From Limnomonas spitsbergensis (taxonomy: Eukaryota; Chlorophyta; Chlorophyceae; Chlamydomonadales), in NCBI GenBank assembly GCA_037349105.1, contig JAYJMM010000037.1, positions 2,728,001 to 2,792,000 on the forward strand: a stretch of 64,000 nt of DNA. The letters are read 5' to 3'. Positions 1 to 11,349 of this stretch are shown in pieces (position 1 is the stretch's first letter; each line of letters starts with the position of its first letter). The notes beneath the pieces were generated by a model. It was not told the DNA's origin. It saw only the letters and a program-made list of their open reading frames with translations, and made no database searches. The position numbers and the translations under genes are program-made.

Positions 1-1259
1 ATCAGGCCGACCGCCATTGGCTGTGATGCGGAGAATTTAAACAGGAAACGCGCGTAAGAAAGAAAGCGATGTAGCCAGGCTTGAGGAATGTGGTAGGACC
101 GGTGTCGCCGAGGGCGACAAGAGGGCAACAGGTTCCACGTCGTTTCTTAGGGTACCGCATGTAGGGTTTTATAATTGCAGTATGCAACAGGATTTGAAGT
201 GCAGAGGACAAGTAGACACACCACACATGCCGGTTGTAGGAACGCTCAGGCGTTTTATTTCTTTCATTCAGCAAGTATGATTATTTAATATGGAAATCCA
301 TGGAGGAAGGATGTGAGCCTGTGAAGCTGGGCAAGCACTGGGCAAGATGAGCTTTTTGTGCGAGCTTACCTTATTACCGGTATGCAAGCACTCCAGTACC
401 GGAGTACCAGGAGCAGACACAAGGTCACACACCTATATCGGTATATCCCGACATAAGGCAAATCAAATGTGCATGACTGCTGTTTGTTTTACAAATCATG
501 ATCAACCCTGATCACGACCCCTTTCACCCCTATCGCTGTGACTGCCCCACCATATTCGGTAATGATACACAGGTAAGCCTCATAAGTCATGATGGCCCAG
601 CTCCCAAGGGGACGGAAAGGGGTGTGTAGTGCATGAAGTACAGATCTAAGAGGAGAAGCTTGATAATTAGCTGGGAGAGGTGCGTGAAGTACATGAGTGC
701 TATCCAGTAGCATGATCGGAGGTTAAGCCCCAGCAGGGCAAAGTCGCGTATGCTAGGTAGTGTAACATTGATACCAAAGAAATGACAACATGAACGGGAC
801 GTGATGGATAATTATAGAGCTTGGCGCCCCATACCACTTTGGCAGGCCAATAGGTAGCCACCACTACTAGCCCGTTCAAACGCGGTCGTTTTTTATTCAA
901 GCGACTTTCAAACCGACGAAAGTTACCGACGTAGTAGGCCAATGGGGACAAAAGGGCTGGATTGCCTAGGGGCCTGGTGTACTACTGTAGCTTGCCCCTT
1001 CGGCCACAGACCCTTACGAAGCTGACTTGTACCTAAGGCAGCCTAAAGTAACCCTTGCAGCAAGGGGACATCACGCAAGCAAAATCAGAAGACGCATCAT
1101 AACAGTTGTTCCTCAACTGCTTGTCAAGCTTGTCAACTACAAAATCATCATGCTTCCACACCCTCATGATTATCTGGTGGAGCACCTTCATCCATGCAAC
1201 ATATATTTCGTAATCCTCTAAGGGAAGGTATGATTATGGTGGGATAGGCATGGAGCACT
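1..1259. other. Intergenic DNA, no gene supported
   Basis: Short unrelated open frames only, none with a recognisable domain or a consistent exon structure. This is the 3' flank of the minus-strand BTB-WD40 pseudogene. Nothing here could be assigned to a repeat family with confidence. Confidence 0.5.
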
Positions 1260-4235
1260 CTAGCGCCACACTAGGATGTTGGATGAGAACACGTCTTCCC
1301 CTTCCACCCGAGCAGATGCGATTATGCACACAGTCGTCATGCTAGGGTCCTGGCAGCGCACTCTCAGTCTATTCCCCTCTTCAGGCTTGTAGTCATCCAA
1401 AGCCACCTGCCTGCTGATGTCCAAGGTTCTCAGCTGCTGACCCATGGAGAATGAGGCCAGCACAGTGGTCCCTGAAGCGTCTAGGGCAACCTGAGTTCCT
1501 TGGTCAGCATCGCATGGATCCTTAAACGCCAGGCCTCTGCACAAGCCGGTACCAAGATCCCACACCCTGATGGTCTTATCATCACCAGAGCTGCTAACTG
1601 CTGTGCGGCCGCTGAAATCCATTCCAACGCTGCCAACTGGACCTTGATGTCCCTCCATGGTGCGCATACATTCACCCGTGCGTGTATCCCACAACCGTAC
1701 GGTTTTATCGGTGGAGCATGAAATAACCAAGCAGGTCTCCTCCGAGGATTCCCAATTTCTGATACTGTCGCTGTGCCCTCTCAGGCTCGGTGAAGCCTCC
1801 ATATCTCTGGAAATGTCCCACATGCGGATCACTTCGTCAGCCGCATAAGTGCTATACACAACACAGTTGCTGCCGTGCCAGGTAGCGTCATACAAGCCTT
1901 CTGCACCTGCTGGCTCAAATGCACCTCGGAGCTGACGGCTAGCCAGGTCCCACATCTTGACCGTGTCACCAGGCTGACCGATAACCAATATCAGTCCATT
2001 GGCATTGACGTCAAGGCCAGACACGGTGTACTCGTCCCCATCTCCAATTGGTATGCGACCTGCTATCCTCTGATTGTCTATATCACACATTTGGAGATAC
2101 ACTTGGCCCTCATGGTAGACAGCAAAAACCAGCTGGGATTTCCACACACAGCTCATAGCGCATGTACCTTGCCCAGCCCAATCTTCAAGAACGCCATCAC
2201 CCTGGAGAACAGAAAAGACAGGTAAGGCCGAATTAAATGCAGTAATTCTCCATGGATACAGAACCTTTCCCATGCGATCTTATCATTGAGGCGGATTCAA
2301 ACCAATTTATCCGCACTCCCCCCGCCCTCTCTACTCACATCCGCCACTACTGCGCACTTCACTGATGGGGGCTGGCTGATCCGAGGAACACATGATCCCT
2401 GTGAATGTGAAGCAACATGAACACAAAGCAATGTAACTCAACTCCGCAGGTTTTGCAGTGGCGATAAGCAGGGTCCAGGTCAAATGGGCCTTAGTATTGC
2501 AGATTTCAGTCTTGTTTATTCAACAGACCAGAGCTGCATTCCAACAGCACGATCGATACAGCTGGATGTCATTGGTATATAAATGTGTGATGAGGAGATC
2601 AAACGGGGTTTTTGCTCACACAGCATTGCAGACACACTCACCTTGAACGCAAACGGCAGGCCCGACATCACATTAATGACCTCCAGACACGTTTCCTGAC
2701 GGAGCCCCTGCAGTAGGCCCCTCTGGACAGTGCTGTACAGAGCACCCAGAATGGGAGAGACAGCTGGCTTTGTCGCCGCGGAGAGCTGAGACAGACATGC
2801 CTGAATCATGGGCGTGTACTGCAGGGAGTCTGACAGCGCGAGCCAATGAAACATGTCTGGCCCGGACGCTGATGAGCTGGAAGATGCTGCCGACGATTGT
2901 GTAGGTGTGGGAGGCGAGTGCTAGAACTGAGGCTTCGCTGTATCAAAGGCACTTGAACAAAGCTTCAGCACGTCCGGCATGTCGTACTGGTGCGCAATGG
3001 GCAGAATCCGGAAGGCTATGGCTGAGGTCACTGAGGATGCCCCCCCCTCGATCACTGCAAGATAAACATTTGTTGTTGGTATTAGACACTCATTATTGGG
3101 CATCCTAGGCTGCGGAAAGACACCCAGGCAGTCAAATAGCTGCTAATGTGTGGTTATTATAAGCTGATGATTGGATCTGTTGTGATTAACACTCAGCCCA
3201 TAAACCAAGCTTACCTCCACGGTACAGTAACCTGAGCACCTCCATCCAGTCCTCCAAGCATCCATCCACCTGTGGTAGACAGAACAATTTTGTGAGGAAC
3301 AATCAGCCAGGAAGGGGGGGCCGTGGGTGAATTTATACACCATCCAAAGTGGTAGAGCTTGATGAGAGCTTTCTAAATATGGTATTGAAAAGAGTTGTGG
3401 CCCAGGTGGGGGGTCAGTGTAGGGAGTGGTGGGGGGCAAAGTGGAGAGGAGTGTCACTCAGTGTCAGGCTAGGGTTTGCCCCAAAGTTCAGATTGAGAGT
3501 GGTGGAAATAACAATCCTTGCACTAACAGGCCAGTAGCTAGAACCAAATGCAAGAGCTTTGAGGGTGTGAGCTGAGGCATACCTGGGCAAGGGGGTTTCT
3601 AACAAGCAGTCAAGCACAGGAAAGGTGTTCAAGGTGTATGCATCCAGGATGATGGGAGATGCTAGAAGGATGTCTATGGTCTCCCGTTTCTGGCGCATTT
3701 TGAATTATAGCGAAGGTACTGTAGATACGGTTTCACTTTGCGCTTATATAATTACTTTCGGGACTTTTATATACTTGTTGGGGTGCGCGGACCAGCTGCG
3801 CGTTATAATTATAATTAACTTCAGGGGTGCGCGGCCAGTCTGTCACGGGCCAAACCAAATGTTTTGGGGGTGCGCGGATTAGTTCACCGTTGCCAAATTT
3901 CAACCAAAATGCGGGCCACTGATTGATTCGACATTCGTTCATTGATTGCTGACCATGGACTGTTCTTTCAGGCGTCCAACGAGGTTTTTGATGAGTTGAC
4001 TACCGCTGTACGTAGTGGCTATACCGTACGCGTTGCGCGGAGTTCATTTATGCCAAGCGCTGCACGGACCCTAACTAATTTTCCGAACCAGCTGTGTGAT
4101 ACAGCAGTAAATTATTTAAACAAAGCACAGCTGTATACATGCGGAGTGATGTGATTTTTGCCCGCACAGAGATTCTGATAAACATGCAAAGTAGGGGTAC
4201 CAGTAATCGAGCGAACCGTATCCGATTACCGTACT

Positions 4236-4715
4236 ATCACTGCTAATTGGCATCCATTATGGTCTCAAAACATGAAACCACTATGGATAAAGCGGCCTTA
4301 AATATTAAAACGGCCGTACCAAACCTGGATAATCGTAAACGTCGTATTTAGTGCGAAAAAGTGTGATTTTTACGCGCTTTATCCTCTAATTCAGGACGCA
4401 TGCTGTTAATAGCATAGATAATGATATGAACAGTTTCGTTAAAGTCTCCCTCGGCGGCAGGGGCCGGCATGGATCGGCAACTGCCACCCACAGAACGCTT
4501 TACCACCTGTTTTCACCCGAGGTCCAGCTAGAACAACGGAGGTCCAGCTAGAACAATGATTTTGAGAGAAACCAAATTCGGGTTTAAAAAAATCTCCCTG
4601 CCAATGTTGGATAAAAATAGGCTTCATTCAAGGCCAAGACATGTAACGAAAGCTAAAGAGCTAAAGAATACCAATTAGGAATGACGGTACGGTATACGTT
4701 AGTTAGGGGTAGTAA
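4236..4715. repeat. About 0.47-kb insertion in intron 1 of BTB-WD40 copy 1
   Basis: Aligning the two gene copies by eye, this block sits between sequences that are contiguous in copy 2 near 17,090-17,120. It is absent from copy 2, so it arrived after the duplication or was lost from copy 2. It has no coding potential I recognise. Boundaries are approximate and I could not identify terminal repeats. Confidence 0.4.
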
Positions 4716-4894
4716 GGAAGGTAGGTAGGTAGGAATGTAACCAGTACCCCAGGCTGGGTCCCTCGCCTGATTTCTGTTCCGTCACTTGGACATTTTATGT
4801 TTGATGATCAATGAATTACCGATCATGAGAATCACAAATCAAGTTCATGCAAATTATTTATAAATATGTGCGACCCTGCTTGATCCAATAATAT

Positions 4895-5800
4895 ACCGTA
4901 GTACCGGATAGGGTTCGCGCACCCCGGATTTGAATATTTTAGCAAATTGTCTGCGCAGCAAAATAAGCTATGTGTCCGCGCAGCACATGTACCACGCAGA
5001 AGCCATTATAAGAAAATAATTTTATTTCCTGCTGCGCAGCCCTGAAGATCTTATTAATACAGGTCCGCGCAACTACAAAAAAACAACTTCGCGCAGGGCA
5101 GAAAGCCACTTCGTACTGTCAACACAATCAAAAACATAGCTATGCACTGAATGAGCAGTGCATGGTGTCGATCCAGCTAACCTTCACCTTGGCAACTTAC
5201 ACAGAGCTAAATATGGACAGAATTGTGACATTTGGGACGAGTTGCGCGCACTCCCCCAAATAGTTCTTTGGCCTGTGACAACAAAGTTCGCGCAACGGGA
5301 TTTTTTGAAATATTTGTACCGCACATGCCGTAGTATCAGTCCGATTTTGTTATCTTGATCGTTTTTCTAGACAACGAGTGGTTCATTTACACGATAATAT
5401 GTACCGTAGGCCAAAAACGAACCTAGAAAACGAATATATTAGCCCCAAATCCTAAAAACATCACCACGCAAAGAGTAGCTCAGTTCATGTCGCAGACACG
5501 CTCCTTTTGCATCGAAATGCTGTCGTCATGAGCAACAGGCAGTTTCCTTTTGTCAAGTCAATTGCTCGAGCGAATACCAGTAATTGCCGTTTTGAGTGGT
5601 TCTGGAGCAAAACGAACCAGTGATCGGAACAATTTGAGCCTTCGATCAGAAAGACGAACAACAAAAACGAATCCGTGATTTTGCTAATTAGAAGGGTTTC
5701 CAAACAAGAAACGAATTCAATATAAAACGAAAAATGACTGATACTTCGGTGCTGTTCGCGCACCCCCAAAAATAATTCATTTAACGCAGAGTGAAACCGG
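4895..5800 (+). repeat. AT-rich insertion punctuated by CGCGCA motifs
   Basis: A roughly 0.9-kb block absent from the matching intron position of copy 2 (about 17,285-17,345). It is AT-rich but broken at intervals by CGCGCA or TGCGCAG words, including near 4915, 4952, 4977, 5032, 5065, 5090, 5246, 5289 and 5757. The outer words extend to CGCGCACCCC, and the reverse complement GGGGTGCGCG lies at about 3,779 and 3,865 upstream. A related block in the opposite orientation is at 23,480-23,790. It is probably a non-autonomous mobile element; ends and target duplication are not resolved. Confidence 0.4.
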
Positions 5801-5839
5801 TTCTGCGGTATGGTTAAAATATGCCTATAATTCTGCTGT

Positions 5840-6157
5840 TTGAATGAGAAGTTTAGGCTTGACTGGGTTCCGGAAATGCAGGGTTGGGTTATATGTCAGG
5901 CAGGGCTTGATAAACATGATTTTGAGGATAGGGGTCTGGCCTTTCTTTTGGCCCGACCCCCCCCTCCCAGTCAGGACCAGATAATGATGAGGTACTGTTT
6001 GAACCGTCATAAGTTGCATGCGGAGCAAAGAACTCGTCAAACGCGTGGAAGTGAAATGAAATTGCGCTTGGCTTTGGATGCTTTTATGGGCTACAAGTAC
6101 CATACTGGTACATGGGCGGGTGGGCGCATGGTGGTGGGCATGACGGTCTCCTCATGA
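5840..6157 (+). CDS. Conserved ORF antisense to BTB-WD40 intron 1, function unknown
   Basis: A 105-residue open frame on the strand opposite the BTB-WD40 gene, close to the exon-1 donor. The same frame recurs in copy 2 at 17,402-17,680 without any indel despite many substitutions. Shared blocks include GLDKHDFEDR, SQDQ, YCL, EQRT, LDAF and GY-YH. I recognise no domain. It may be a relic of an exon or mobile element carried along in the duplicated intron. An antisense gene is possible but unsupported by a start context or partner exons. Confidence 0.25.
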   Translation: MNEKFRLDWVPEMQGWVICQAGLDKHDFEDRGLAFLLARPPPPSQDQIMMRYCLNRHKLHAEQRTRQTRGSEMKLRLALDAFMGYKYHTGTWAGGRMVVGMTVSS

Positions 6158-7364
6158 TGGGACCATTGATCCACGATATATATTGATCCAGATGATCTAT
6201 CACTTGTTTACACAGAGATCTCAAGCAGTTGATACTTGGTTCACTGACTGACACGGTAGAGGCAACTGCATCAACCGCAGCTTGGCTAGCATGTCGCTTC
6301 TGAGCTGGATCGTCGTGTTCCGACCTGGCTTCCGGCAGGAAACCCTCAAGAACTTGAGAGCCCAGCTCAAGAAAGAGTCGATGTGCCTTGACGGAGCGTC
6401 CATCTGAGAAGCTTAAAGTGATGTCACCCTGAGATAGACGATCTTCAAGCGTACGCTGACTACTCATTGGGTTACGGATTCCCAGTGATGTGATAGTGAT
6501 TCGTTAAGTTGCCTCCTTCCTTGTGTTTTGATTTCTGATTAGCTAAAATCCCCAGCAAACTCCGGGCTAATCTGTCGACACCTACCGGTAAATGGCAGAA
6601 TACGGCGACGGGGGTGGGGTAGGCAGGCATATTGGACAGCAATGCCCTCCTGGTTAATGTTTCAATCTGTTTTCAAATGGGAAAAATCATTTCCGGCAAC
6701 GCCCTGGCCCTGAGACCTGACCTCCCTGACCTGGCCTGTGTATTTTGTTACCCTCACATTTACATACCTGCTGCTTGGGCCCCAGAGGCCGCAGATACCA
6801 TTTGCAGCGCTGAACTCGTCGGGGCTAGTTGTGGCCATTGCGCAGGTCCTATCAGGATTGTAAAGGACTGGTTGATCCTCAGCATTTGATCATGCAACCT
6901 GAATTCAAACCCTGCCCTGAATCCTGAACCCCAAACCTCAACTCTTGCAGGTCCTGCCCCCAGGGACGTGTTTCCAGAGGCAACGGAAGCAGCGTGCCAC
7001 GGACGTTGGGGCTCATTTGCTAAACAATGTGATCCTTGCGCCTGTGTAAGACAAGCGAGGTATTTAACGATACAGCTTTTACGATTTGAACGATAAGATA
7101 TTTACAGTACATAAGTCAGTGACAGGGAAGTGTGGATGCCTGCGGCTTTGTGTTATTATAAGGATGGGTATGTTTCCAGCAACACATGCCATGACAGGCA
7201 CTCCTACCAGTAGAAACATATTGGTCCAATACCGGAACACGGTCCAATCGGAGATCCAATGCACATTTCCCTTCCTCCTGATGCGGATCTAGGTCCCATA
7301 AAATGCCAGCAGTAAGCAGTGTCTGCACAGGCAGGGCGACAAGCGGCCCATACCACATGTCCCT

Positions 7365-8480
7365 TGCACAGCCAGCCATGCTGCTTGGGCCGGATGTCCT
7401 ATGCACAGCCAGCCATGCTGCTTGGCCAGATGTCTCATGCACAGCCAGCCATGCTGCTTGGGCCGGATGTCCTATGCACAGCCAGCCATGCTGCTTGGGG
7501 AGGATGTCCCATGCACATCCAGCCATGCTGCTTGGGCCGGATGTCCCATGCACAGCCAGCCATGCTGCTTGGCCAGATGTCTCATGCACAGCCAGCCATG
7601 CTGCTTGGGCCGGATGTCCTATGCACAGCCAGCCATGCTGCTTGGGGAGGATGTCCCATGCACATCCAGCCATGCTGCTTGGGCCGGATGTCCCATGCAC
7701 AGCCAGCCATGCTGCTTGGGCCGGATTTCATTCCCATGCACAGCCAGCCATGCTGCTTGGCCAGATGTCTCATGCACAGCCAGCCATGCTGCTTGGGCCG
7801 GATGTCCTATGCACAGCCAGCCATGCTGCTTGGGCCGGATGTCCCATGCACATCCAGCCATGCTGCTTGGGCCGGATGTCCCATGCACAGCCAGCCATGC
7901 TGCTTGGGCCGGATGTCCCATGCACAGCCAGCCATGCTGCTCGGGCCGGATGTCCCATGCACAGCCAGCCATGCTGCTTGAGCCGGATGTCCCATGCAAA
8001 GCCAGCCATGCTGCTTGGGCCGGATGTCCCATGCACAGCCAGCCATGCTGCTTGGGCTGGATGTCCCATGCACAGCCAGCAGCCATGCTGCTTGGGCCAG
8101 ATGTCCCATGCATAGCCAGCCATGCTGCTTGGGCCAGATGTCCCATTCCCAGCCAGCCATGCTCCTTGGGCCGCATGTCCCATGCACAGCCAGCCATGCT
8201 GCTTGGGCCAGATTTCCCATACGCAGCCACTCAGCCAACCATGCTGTTTAGGCCAGATGCCCCATGCACAGCCAGCCATGCTGTTTGGGCCGGATGTCCC
8301 ATGCACAGCCAGCCATGCTGCTTGGGCTGGATGTCCCATGCACAGCCAGCCATGCTGCTCGGGCCAGATGTCCCATGCACAGCCAGCCATGCTGCTTGGG
8401 CCGGATGTCCCATGCACAGCGAGCCATGCTGTCCACTAAGCCAGATGCCCCATGCACAGCCAGCCATGCTGTTTGGGCCA
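7365..8480 (+). repeat. 37-bp minisatellite array 1 (about 30 units)
   Basis: Head-to-tail units built on CAGCCAGCCATGCTGCTTGG followed by GCCGGATGTCCCATGCA, period 37 bp. Some units are shortened or carry CTATGC or GAGGATG variants. A four-unit block near 7,417-7,563 is repeated again at 7,564-7,710, showing higher-order duplication. The unit has no stop codon in any of six frames, so long open frames on both strands here are not evidence of protein. Confidence 0.95.
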
Positions 8481-8580
8481 CGAACCGTTGATCGTTGGAA
8501 CCTGTGCTGGTTAGGCTGTAATTAGGCCTTGGGAAACTTGGCGGCGGCGGGACAGCCCGGTAGTCTCGTAGCTGTAAATG
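8475..8580 (+). repeat. SINE-like short repeat at the end of array 1
   Basis: Follows directly from the last minisatellite unit. It contains GGCCTTGGGAAACTTGGCGG and a GACGGCC-like block followed by ACTCGTAG-like sequence. The same element occurs at 31,745-31,850, 24,610-24,720 (inverted) and, more diverged, at 11,225-11,345 and 54,935-55,030. Its 5' part (CATGCTGCTTGGGCC) is the seed of the 37-bp unit. Confidence 0.5.
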
Positions 8581-9199
8581 TGATATCTTATTCATAGCTC
8601 CTGTTTTCTGCACTGCTATAATTCCGGCCCTCGCCTAAAATCTCAGATTCAACCTTATCCCAAAAAATTGGCTTGAGGAGTATCGTATCAGCTTGTACAA
8701 GGTGGTGCAGATGCTGGCTGGGGGGGTATTCTGAGCAAAAGTACGGATTGCTCAACCGTCATGTCTGTGTGATTGCATTGTTTCAAATGCCACACCATGC
8801 AGATCCATCAGATGAGACTTTGGTTTACACAGTGTCATTGGATATTTTGGACCTGGTCACTCTGGAGGATGTGATGGGAGAATACCGGGCCTACCGTCGG
8901 CTGCGGCAAAATGGGTGAGAGGGCAAGACACTGGCAGGCATATGAATCCTCATCATCAAAACTGAAACTGAACAAAGAATCAGAGGTGCTGCAGTCTAAC
9001 ACGTAAAACGGGATAGCGTCACGTCTTCTCAAAGAGATAAATCGTACTTTTAGATCCCGATTTGTGGCATAATTGACATGTGTATGATTAGTTGTATGAC
9101 CAAGTTGCATGACCACATGCACTTGAATTGCCTTCTAAACCCAAATAAGGAAAGGGCCATGCAAGGTCATGAATCAAGCCAGGAACAAGTACCCCACGC

Positions 9200-9960
9200 A
9201 AAGGTTTTTAAGCACACAGCGTGCATCAGGTCATGGGAAGCCCCTGGATGTTTTGGTATTAGACAACACAGCCAGCACGATTTAGCGATCGTCTAGGGAG
9301 CTTAGGGATCCATAATCAGAATGCAAGTATTTAGCACTTGCTGAAGCTGCACTGATCTGGATTACGTGCAGAGATCAGTAGATCATTGAGCGCCCCTCGC
9401 TCACTCTCCTCAGCCAAAAACTGTTGAATCTTGCCAGCTGTAAAGGTCAGTCATAATTATATTGATTCCTGTGCTATGTAGGGCATGCACTTTCCTTGCC
9501 TGCTGCTGAGTCACAAGATCAGCGTGCCTGCCTCGCAAGATCCTGCCTGCCTGCCTGCCTGGCTTTCAGCTGCATCATTGTTGCCCAATACTTCATCTTT
9601 GCACTCCGAATGATTATACCACTGTGAAATAGCTGCTTAAAAGTTTGCTGAAGCTGCCATGTTGTAAGGCACAAAGTTACCCGGGCATCGGGCCCATTCA
9701 ACGGGGACAGGCAGACAGACAGGACACAGGATGACTCATGGGGCAGAGCCTAAGCTGCCTACAGCCACCTGGTGGGACCGAAGTTGGTTTGCGTAAGGAT
9801 AAAAGTGGCAATCTCGTAGGGGGGGTCTGTCGAAAATATATACCGCACTCCCCTAGCTAGCGTTAAAGAGCATGGGCCTGGTGCAGCAACCTTCGCTGCT
9901 TGGGTCACCGGCTATAGGTTGGTCAAGGTTGTCCTAATTGGTCGAGAGACGGCCCCACAG
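9200..9960. other. Intergenic DNA, no gene seen
   Basis: No frame with a recognisable domain. It contains a short CCTG run near 9,540-9,562 and GACAG/CAGACAG simple sequence near 9,705-9,730. Confidence 0.5.
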
Positions 9961-10940
9961 GTGGTCTGTCAGTCAATACATGTTACAGGCATCATGTCAT
10001 CGGGGCATCATCAATTCATCATGGTAGGCTTGGCAGCAGGTGCCATGGGCAGCGCTTTGTGCCAGTGAGGCAGAAGGGCTCTGCTGAAAATTTCAGACTG
10101 AGTTTCAGACTGAATGGTTAACTGTGTGCCAAAAAAGGCCGAGCGCAAAAGGAAGTCAGGATCCCCACAATATCCCCGCCCATCTAGAGCTAAGCACTCA
10201 ACAGCTTCGAACACCTGAAGTGCAAAATCCAGGGCACATCCTCTTCAAGCTTGCACTCTGCTTGTTCAGCATATTGGCAGTCGCGTGTCTAAATGTCGCA
10301 TGCCGCTCACTGTTGCGCCGTCCTCTACTGTCGGCCGAGCTGTTGTCGCCCAGTTCCAGCCCTTAGTTTGTGCCCCCGTCACTAGACTCTTCTTGTTGGC
10401 GCATCACTTGTCGTAGACTTAAACAGGCACGGTAGGCTGCCGCTGATTTGTGATCTGTGGCGGGATGCTGAAATCCACTGAGACCCCAGCCTGACAAGTC
10501 CAGCTGCATCTGCCAGTAGAGCTTCTTCCACTGGTTCCATCTATTCCATCACCTTTGTGTCGGATAGCGACTGTAGGTCAGATGCTGCCTAACACATTTG
10601 TGTCATGCAAAAGGCTCCCCTCTCCCCAGCTCCTCAAGTGCACCCGGCAGTTCATTGCGCCAAGTGCGCCTCCCAGTGCTTTGCCTGCCAGCGTATTGCC
10701 GCAATGGCTGCCGCCAGGAGTGGGCTGTCTTGCTGTGCTGCGGGTGCCACATCTGCACTATGGCAACAGAGCACGTGATGCCACCCGCTTGCTGTAACGG
10801 CTACACATGTAGCTCCCTCAGTTTGACACAGGTCCTGAAGGGGGATGGCCGTATTTATACACAAGTACACATTAATTATTACACATCTCCCGTGTCTGCG
10901 TACTGAGACCCTGTTTGCTATCCCTGTCATAGGATAAGAA
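9960..10940 (-). repeat. Dispersed family with degenerate minus-strand ORF, copy 1
   Basis: Shares with 33,590-34,900 an ordered set of landmarks, including a minus-strand frame around 10,214-10,011 (VECLALDGR) and sequence matching the MAAAMA...DLE block of the other copies near 10,650-10,730. Frames are broken by stops and shifts here. The product is unknown. It is probably a decayed repeated gene or mobile-element passenger. Confidence 0.4.
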
Positions 10941-11224
10941 GGTCCCTATATCTAGTGAACCCTGGTGCGCCTCTACACCTCTGTAGGCTTTGTCAAATCT
11001 CTCGAGACACCATGTGAGTTTTGGTGTCCAACAACCACCTTTGCCAGGCGGCCACCATTATGAAGCTTATGATAGCCTTGACTGGCATATGGTTGGTCCA
11101 AGCAGCAGGGCTTGTTGCGCAAAACTCTGCAAGCTGTAGGCCAGGTTGTGTCTCAAGTGTTGCTGAAGCACCCTACAACAAACACACGCACCTCCCACGG
11201 GTGTAGTTTCTTTCTTTCTATCTT

Positions 11225-11345
11225 CCTCTAGCCAGACTTGCTGCTTGGGTCAACCGCCGTGGTTTGGTGACGGTTGGATCTCAATCAGGCCATTGGAATA
11301 TTGGCGGCAGTGAGACGGCCTAGTAGACTTGCCGCACACTTGAAT
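11225..11345 (+). repeat. SINE-like short repeat
   Basis: Starts CTTGCTGCTTGGGTCAACCG and continues through a GGTTGGATCTCAATCAGGCC block, then GAGACGGCC and TAGACTTG, matching the element that ends the minisatellite arrays. The GGTTGGATCTC and GGTTTGAGCC variants resemble a weakened Pol III B box. Confidence 0.4.
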
Positions 11346-11349
11346 ACTT

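Larger units (their letters stand above)
1260..6467 (-). pseudogene. BTB-BACK-like plus WD40 propeller protein, copy 1 (nonsense codon)
   Basis: Four exons read in one consistent phase chain: 6467-6249, 3269-3215, 3054-2642 and 2201-1260 (1,629 nt). Exon 1 encodes the BTB N-terminal half (GDITLSFSDGRSVKAHRLF). Exon 2 adds VDGCLEDWMEVLRLLYRG, exon 3 adds LPIAHQYDMPDVLKLC and a Ser-rich linker, and exon 4 carries WD repeats (TDKTVRLWD, DDKTIRVWD). BTB domains typically recruit cullin-3 or dimerise, and WD40 propellers bind partners, so a substrate-adaptor role is a guess. Introns use GTCAGT, GTAAG and GTGAGT donors; the last acceptor has a strong pyrimidine tract. Codon 136 in exon 3 is TAG (2923-2921), where copy 2 has TGG, so translation would stop after 135 residues. 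Intron 1 is about 3 kb and filled with repeats. A pseudogene is likely; a sequencing error is possible. Confidence 0.75.
6630..9200 (+). repeat. Dispersed repeat module, copy 1
   Basis: The left part (about 6,640-7,260) is shared with 29,750-30,600 and 19,805-20,320. The right part (about 8,480-9,200) is shared with 31,760-33,350, and with 23,890-24,700 in inverted form. Between them lies the 37-bp minisatellite. Near the right end every copy keeps an exon-like stretch reading about LVTLEDVMGEY. No transposase or reverse transcriptase is visible. It is either a segmental repeat or a degraded non-autonomous element. Confidence 0.6.

Noticed and set aside
7365..8480. A CRISPR array
   Set aside because: The repeats are contiguous with no unique spacers, there are no cas genes, and the genome is eukaryotic.
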